Source: Ligustrum vulgare (taxonomy: Eukaryota; Streptophyta; Magnoliopsida; Lamiales; Oleaceae). From it: a DNA stretch of 64,000 nt. Of this stretch, positions 59,641 through 64,000 are shown in pieces. The notes beneath the pieces are model-generated. The model did no database searches, was not told where the DNA came from, and worked only from the letters and a program-made list of their open reading frames with translations. Within the stretch, counting starts at the first letter, position 1; each line of letters begins with the position of its first letter. The stretch lies in contig OY743173.1 of the NCBI GenBank assembly GCA_963555705.1, positions 769,001 through 833,000 on the forward strand, written 5' to 3'. The translations under genes and the position numbers were made by a program.

Positions 59641-60100
59641 TTGTAAATTTGATGGTGATTTGAAAAATACGGCCGATGACCTTACAAGTTGCAACTTGGA
59701 GCAAAAGGGCCGAGTTTTCTTTCTTTTCTTCTCAAAAAAATAAAAATAAAATAACGTGATTAGTTATTTAAGATCAATAAAATCTTGAGTTTAATTCAAC
59801 GTGTTAATAAGTAACTGTTACTTAATTAAATAGCCCCTTAAAAAACAGTAGAGTGGTTAGAATTTTGGTTCTTTACTCCTTATCTTTTGGACTAATTAAT
59901 GAGTTTATTGTACTTGGTGGAGGTCAAAGTAGTAATTCCCTCTCTTAAATTTATACCTAGTCTATTTCGAGAGATTTGAGTCGAGAAAATGTAGTTTGAA
60001 TTTTTTTATGGGTTAATTTTTAGGAATAATTCTAGACTTACTAACAAATAACTACTAACAACTTACTAACATAAATTATACCTATTTTACCCTTTTAGCT
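59641..60100. other. AT-rich gap before the endogenous pararetrovirus
   Basis: No gene seen. The left boundary of the viral insertion cannot be placed by eye; base composition becomes strikingly A-rich on the plus strand from about 60180. Confidence 0.4.
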
Positions 60101-60206
60101 AAAAATATAACTAATATCTTATTTTACATATTATCTTATTAAATTTAACACATAATAAATTCTAAAAATTTAACTACTTTAAAATTTTTTATAAATAAAA
60201 AATATT

Positions 60207-60410
60207 ATGCCTGTTTATGATCCCCATATACTTCACGAAAAAAGAAAAAATTTAATTAGAAGTTTACATAGAGAATATTTAGAATTAGAAAGATTGGGAA
60301 GAGACTTAAATACTGATCCTATTGCTATAGAAAAATATAAAGAAATTAAAAGGCTAGTTTTACAACATAATGAATATTTAAGATTAAAAGAAGAAAACTT
60401 GATAAGATAA
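60207..60410 (+). CDS. Small charged open frame in the pararetrovirus leader
   Basis: 67 codons from an ATG at 60207, highly charged and probably helical (RSLHREYLELERLGRDLN). A further 16-codon open frame lies in the same phase at 60426-60476, after a TAA at 60408-60410. It sits upstream of the primer site, an unusual place for a viral gene. Function is unknown and it may be a broken remnant. Confidence 0.4.
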   Translation: MPVYDPHILHEKRKNLIRSLHREYLELERLGRDLNTDPIAIEKYKEIKRLVLQHNEYLRLKEENLIR

Positions 60411-60518
60411 GAAGATAATAGATATATGGATGAATTTGAAGAAAGATTTTTAAGAAGAGTAAGACAAAGATTATAATTCCGCAAAATAAAAATTTCACTT
60501 TCACGATCCGACCCAGAG

Positions 60519-60530
60519 TGGTATCAGAGC
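60519..60530 (+). other. tRNA-Met primer-binding site of the pararetrovirus
   Basis: TGGTATCAGAGC, the minus-strand primer site used by caulimovirids, 32 bases before the next open frame. Confidence 0.8.
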
Positions 60531-60562
60531 TAGTAGTTATACTTAAAAATATATTTAGAAAA

Positions 60563-61237
60563 ATGTCTAAAAAACTACCAATAATCGAACCTAGAGTATA
60601 TAATTATAAATCTAAAGATTTACCAAATAATAGTCATTGGCCATTAATAACTGAAACATATGGAAAATTTATACCATTTATACTATTAGGAGAAGGAGGA
60701 TTTGGAGAACATAAACAATTAAACTGGACAAATTTATTTTTACTAAATAAATTAGGAATAAGTTTAGATAAAACTACAGAACAAAATTTAGAACAAGCAA
60801 AAAACCCAGAACAAGTTCAAGAAATTATTAATAATTTACCCTTAGAAATAAGACAAATGATAGAAATAACTAATGATTATAAGGATATAAACAAAAATAT
60901 ACCAACACAAATATTAGAAGTAAAGCAATATGTAAATAACCTATCAAATCAATTAATAACCTTAGAAAACCAAATTAAGCAAATAACTGATAAAATAAAT
61001 AAAATAGGAAATATGGCAGGAGTATATGAAAACCCAATAGAAATTATAGAGCAAAAAACTATTATAAAACAAATAAATATGATAAGAACAATTAAAGAAG
61101 AAGAAATAGGGAAAAATGATTTACATAAAAGAATAGATAATATACAACAAAATATTGGAATTATAAACCAAAATATAACAAAAATATATGATGAAATGGA
61201 AAAAAGAAAACCTAAAAGAATAATAACTGACAAATAA
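60563..61237 (+). CDS. Pararetroviral upstream open frame of unknown role
   Basis: 224 residues from the ATG at 60563 (MSKKLPIIEP). The first part has aromatic and glycine-rich stretches (FIPFILLGEGGFGE). The second half is long, charged and coiled-coil-like (ISNQ/IKQI heptads). It is followed after 30 bases by the large frame. Small ORFs with coiled coils precede the polyprotein in several caulimovirid genera, where some are virion-associated. No closer assignment can be made. Confidence 0.6.
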   Translation: MSKKLPIIEPRVYNYKSKDLPNNSHWPLITETYGKFIPFILLGEGGFGEHKQLNWTNLFLLNKLGISLDKTTEQNLEQAKNPEQVQEIINNLPLEIRQMIEITNDYKDINKNIPTQILEVKQYVNNLSNQLITLENQIKQITDKINKIGNMAGVYENPIEIIEQKTIIKQINMIRTIKEEEIGKNDLHKRIDNIQQNIGIINQNITKIYDEMEKRKPKRIITDK

Positions 61238-61267
61238 TTTAAAGCCATCAATAGATTAGGAATAAAT

Positions 61268-64000
61268 ATGATTACTGAACAAATAGAAAAATTTATGGAA
61301 AATCCTAAAAAAGAAGGTGAAGAAGATTACATAACAGAAGAAGATTATATAGAAAAATTTAAAAATCTTAAAATAGAAGAAATTAATATGAATGAACAAC
61401 AAAGAGCTTTAATCCCAGCAGGACAAAATCCATCAGAATATATACAACAACCAGGAACTAACCAAGTTAAAAAAGAAAATACAAGTAATACTAATCCACA
61501 AAATACACCAGAAATTTATATGAATCAAAGACAAAACACAAATTTCAAAACAAATAATTTTATACCACAACAAAAATATTACACCAAGCCAAGTAAAAAT
61601 TATCCTATAGAATATACACCATGGAGAAGTATGGAAACACAAATTAGTTCAGAAGGAAGATGGATAGATTTAGGATGTGTGCAAGATGTAGATCATGAAT
61701 TAGAATTATGGATGAAATCTATGGCTATGATGACCTATACCAAAGAATTAACAGGAAAGCAATTACAATTAATGTTAGAAAATACATTTATAGGAACCAC
61801 TGCAAGATGGTGGGAAAATTTAACAGAAACTTATATAGGACAGGTTAGAGGAAATGACCAAGATGAAATAGGAACTATTTTAAGCAGATATGAAGATGCA
61901 TTAAAAAGAGAATATACATTAGTAGTAGACAGAGATACCAAAATTAGTTCAAAACTAAGACATAGATATTTATTAGAAAATCTATCAATATGTGATATGT
62001 GTTACTTTAAACAATTTGCATGTGAATTTAGAGAATATTTTGAAAAAGCAGAATATAATCAAGAAACATATGGTATGGAAATTATGAACCAAATATTCTT
62101 TAAATTACCAAACCCATAGAATTTAGAATTATTTAAGGACTGGGAAAAATTAGAAATACCATTAAGTAATAATAGTTTAGGAGCAAGAATACAATTTATA
62201 GAAATGAGACAACAAGAAAAATGTATGGAAGCAAATAATATGATAAAATTCCATAAAGCAAGTAAAAAATCATTATGCTGTGATAAATTACAATATAAAC
62301 CAACACAATGGGGATGTCATCTAGAAAGAAAATATAAGAAAAAGAAATATTATAGAAAAGATAAATTTAGAAATAAATTTAATAAATTTAATAAATATAA
62401 AAAACCATATAATAAAACATTTAAAAGGTATAGAGTACCATACAAGAGATATTTAAGGCAAAAACAAAACAAAACTAAAACATACCCTAAAAATCCTAGA
62501 AAATGTAAATGCTATTCATGTGGAGAAATAGGACATATATCTCCAGAATGTCCTAAGAAAGATAAAAAGAAAAATATGATGTATATCTCATTAATAGAAA
62601 AAGAAAATTATAACTTATTACCTATTGAACAAGAAGAAGAATGGGAAGAAATTTCTGAAGATGAAGAAATTTATGAATTAGAAGAACATGAAGTAATAAA
62701 TACAATAATGGAATTAGAATCTTCAGAAGAAAGTGAATCTAATGAATCTAGTGAAGAAGAATATTTATATATAAATATGATTAGACAAATTAGTGAAGAA
62801 GGTACATCTAAAGAATATGAATATCAATTAGAAGAAAATGAAGAACAACTAAATGAAAGATTAATATTTAATCCTAAAATGTATGAGAAGATCTTAAAAT
62901 CAAAATTAGATGTAGAACCAAAAGAAATATTTAATTTACCATTTTGGCAGAAAAACAAAGAAATAGCATATGTAGCAAGAAACCATAGTCACCCTATAGA
63001 CATAAGAGATACTACAGGAAATACATTAATACCAATAATAAATGAAGAAATTATAAGACAAGAAATAAACCTATTGAATCCTGAACTAAAAGGAAAAATA
63101 AAGAACATATATTTAGGAGCTGTACAAATTATAGCAAAAGCCTATTTTAGAGAAGGAATAGATACACCTATAGAATTCTATATTATGGATGATAGAATTG
63201 TAAGTTCAGTACAAGATGCTCTAATAGGAATTGTAACAGGAAACTTAATGTACCAAAAAGTAAAATTTACAATAAGACCAAATTTCAGCATAAGTATGAG
63301 AGAACAAAATAAAAATAAAGCCTTAACATTATATTACAGGTTAAGAGGGATAGATATGGAACCAGGAAGTAAAACTATAAGTTTAACTATTAGAACAATA
63401 TATGCTTTTACTAGTAAACATGAAGTAAAAATTAAGAATGCTACAAGAACACATATAATAGAACCCATATTTCAGAATTTATTGGAATACAAACCAGCTA
63501 AAGAAAATCCAAGAATGACAATACCAGAAGATATAGAAATAGATTTCAATCAAGCTAGAAGATTAGTAAATATGGATAAACCACAAATAGAATTTGGAAG
63601 AAGATCAATTAGCCTAAGAAGAAATACTAGTACAAGATCATTACCTGAAATAGAAAATAGAAATGATTCAGAAAAACAAATAATGACAAAAATACATAGA
63701 AAGATACCAAGAATGAATCTATCTAAAAGAAATGAGACAAAACAATTTGAAGTTATGATAGAAATTAGAATAAATGGAGAATGGAAAGAGCAGAAAGTAT
63801 TAATAGATACTGGAGCAACTGTATCTCATATAAAAGAAAACATAATAGGAGACTTAGAACTTAAAGTAACGAATAATTCAATTCAAATACAAGATTATTT
63901 TGGAAATATTCATCCCATGGATACTTATGTAGAATTACCAATAAGAATAAATAAAAGAAATGAAATAATCATAAACTTGTACGTAGAACATACAGGAAAG
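61268..64000 (+). pseudogene. Pararetroviral capsid - movement protein - protease frame with an internal stop
   Basis: The frame opens at the ATG at 61268, meets a TAG at 62117-62119, then stays open in the same phase to the window end. Regions in order: an acidic N-terminus; a capsid-like core (WWENLTETYIG near 61810); a Lys/Arg/Tyr-rich stretch; a zinc knuckle CYSCGEIGHISPEC (62510-62553); a Glu-rich acidic block (62630-62760); a 30K-type movement domain (LGAVQIIAKAYFREGIDTPI near 63115, then DDRI and GNLMYQKVKFTI); and an aspartic-protease DTGA (63806-63817). The single stop suggests a damaged copy, though readthrough cannot be excluded. It is described as found. Confidence 0.78.

Larger units (their letters stand above)
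60100..64000 (+). mobile_element. Endogenous caulimovirid (plant pararetrovirus), 5' part, runs off window
   Basis: Order on the plus strand: two short open frames, a tRNA-Met primer site, a 225-codon open frame, then a very long frame with capsid-like zinc knuckle, movement-protein and aspartic-protease regions. A movement protein joined to retroviral-type domains is specific to Caulimoviridae and excludes an ordinary LTR retrotransposon. The sequence is A-rich with AAA/ATA/GAA codon bias unlike the neighbouring plant genes. No LTR is seen. Reverse transcriptase and RNase H would lie beyond 64000. Capsid before movement protein recalls cavemo- and solendovirus-like layouts; the genus is not settled. 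Confidence 0.8.

Noticed and set aside
60100..64000. Reading this region as an LTR retrotransposon gag-pol
   Set aside because: The zinc knuckle, DTGA and tRNA-Met site would fit, but the 30K-type movement domain between them and the absence of any LTR point to a caulimovirid.

Overview
This window is eudicot plant nuclear DNA. It holds many-exon genes with GT-AG introns, MITEs, Helitrons, nested Ty1/copia and Ty3/gypsy-type LTR elements, and an endogenous pararetrovirus. The AGO1 and CNGC20-type proteins look dicot; the species cannot be fixed from the sequence. Only two complete host genes are seen, both on the minus strand: ARGONAUTE1 (869-9228 coding, with a 5' UTR exon near 13.6-13.75 kb) and a CNGC20-type cyclic-nucleotide-gated channel (51250-58516 coding). 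I rebuilt both exon by exon. The exon lengths sum to whole codons, giving 1076 and 763 residues. A partial MYB-related (REVEILLE/EPR1-like) 3' exon lies at 1-363 and converges on AGO1.

Layout: 1-363 RVE-like end; 869-13.8 kb AGO1, with a MITE touching a splice donor, a 4.4-kb 5' UTR intron holding a Mutator-type element and a Helitron, and a captured gene fragment; 13.9-15.0 kb three MITEs; 15.7-17.15 kb an IQD pseudogene split by a hAT element; 18.4-19.1 kb a Raf-like kinase pseudogene; 19873-23688 a 3.8-kb solo LTR; 24119-41110 a three-level nest (minus-strand copia, containing a young plus-strand copia, containing a 3.45-kb solo LTR); 41.3-41.8 kb a receptor-kinase pseudogene; 41.8-44.5 kb AT-rich DNA with microsatellites; 44588-50915 a very young LTR element; 51.2-59.6 kb CNGC20; 60.1-64.0 kb the start of an endogenous caulimovirid that runs off the window.

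The most unusual object is the 6.3-kb element at 44588-50915. Its two 208-bp LTRs are identical by eye and are flanked by the 5-bp duplication AGAAT. It shows no recognisable gag or pol. Instead it carries two intact open reading frames on the strand opposite to its own sense strand. One is an intronless LOG-type cytokinin-activating enzyme. The other is a cysteine-rich basic protein whose layout resembles the small nucleic-acid-binding proteins of filamentous plant RNA viruses. They sit among many short hairpins whose stems vary while the loop stays TTCTG or TTCAG. This looks like a recently mobile, cargo-carrying non-autonomous retrotransposon.

The two host genes have been shaped by insertions: related Helitrons sit in introns of both, a MITE abuts an AGO1 donor, and a 101-bp tandem duplication copies a CNGC20 splice donor. 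All family assignments rest on motif recognition without database searches.
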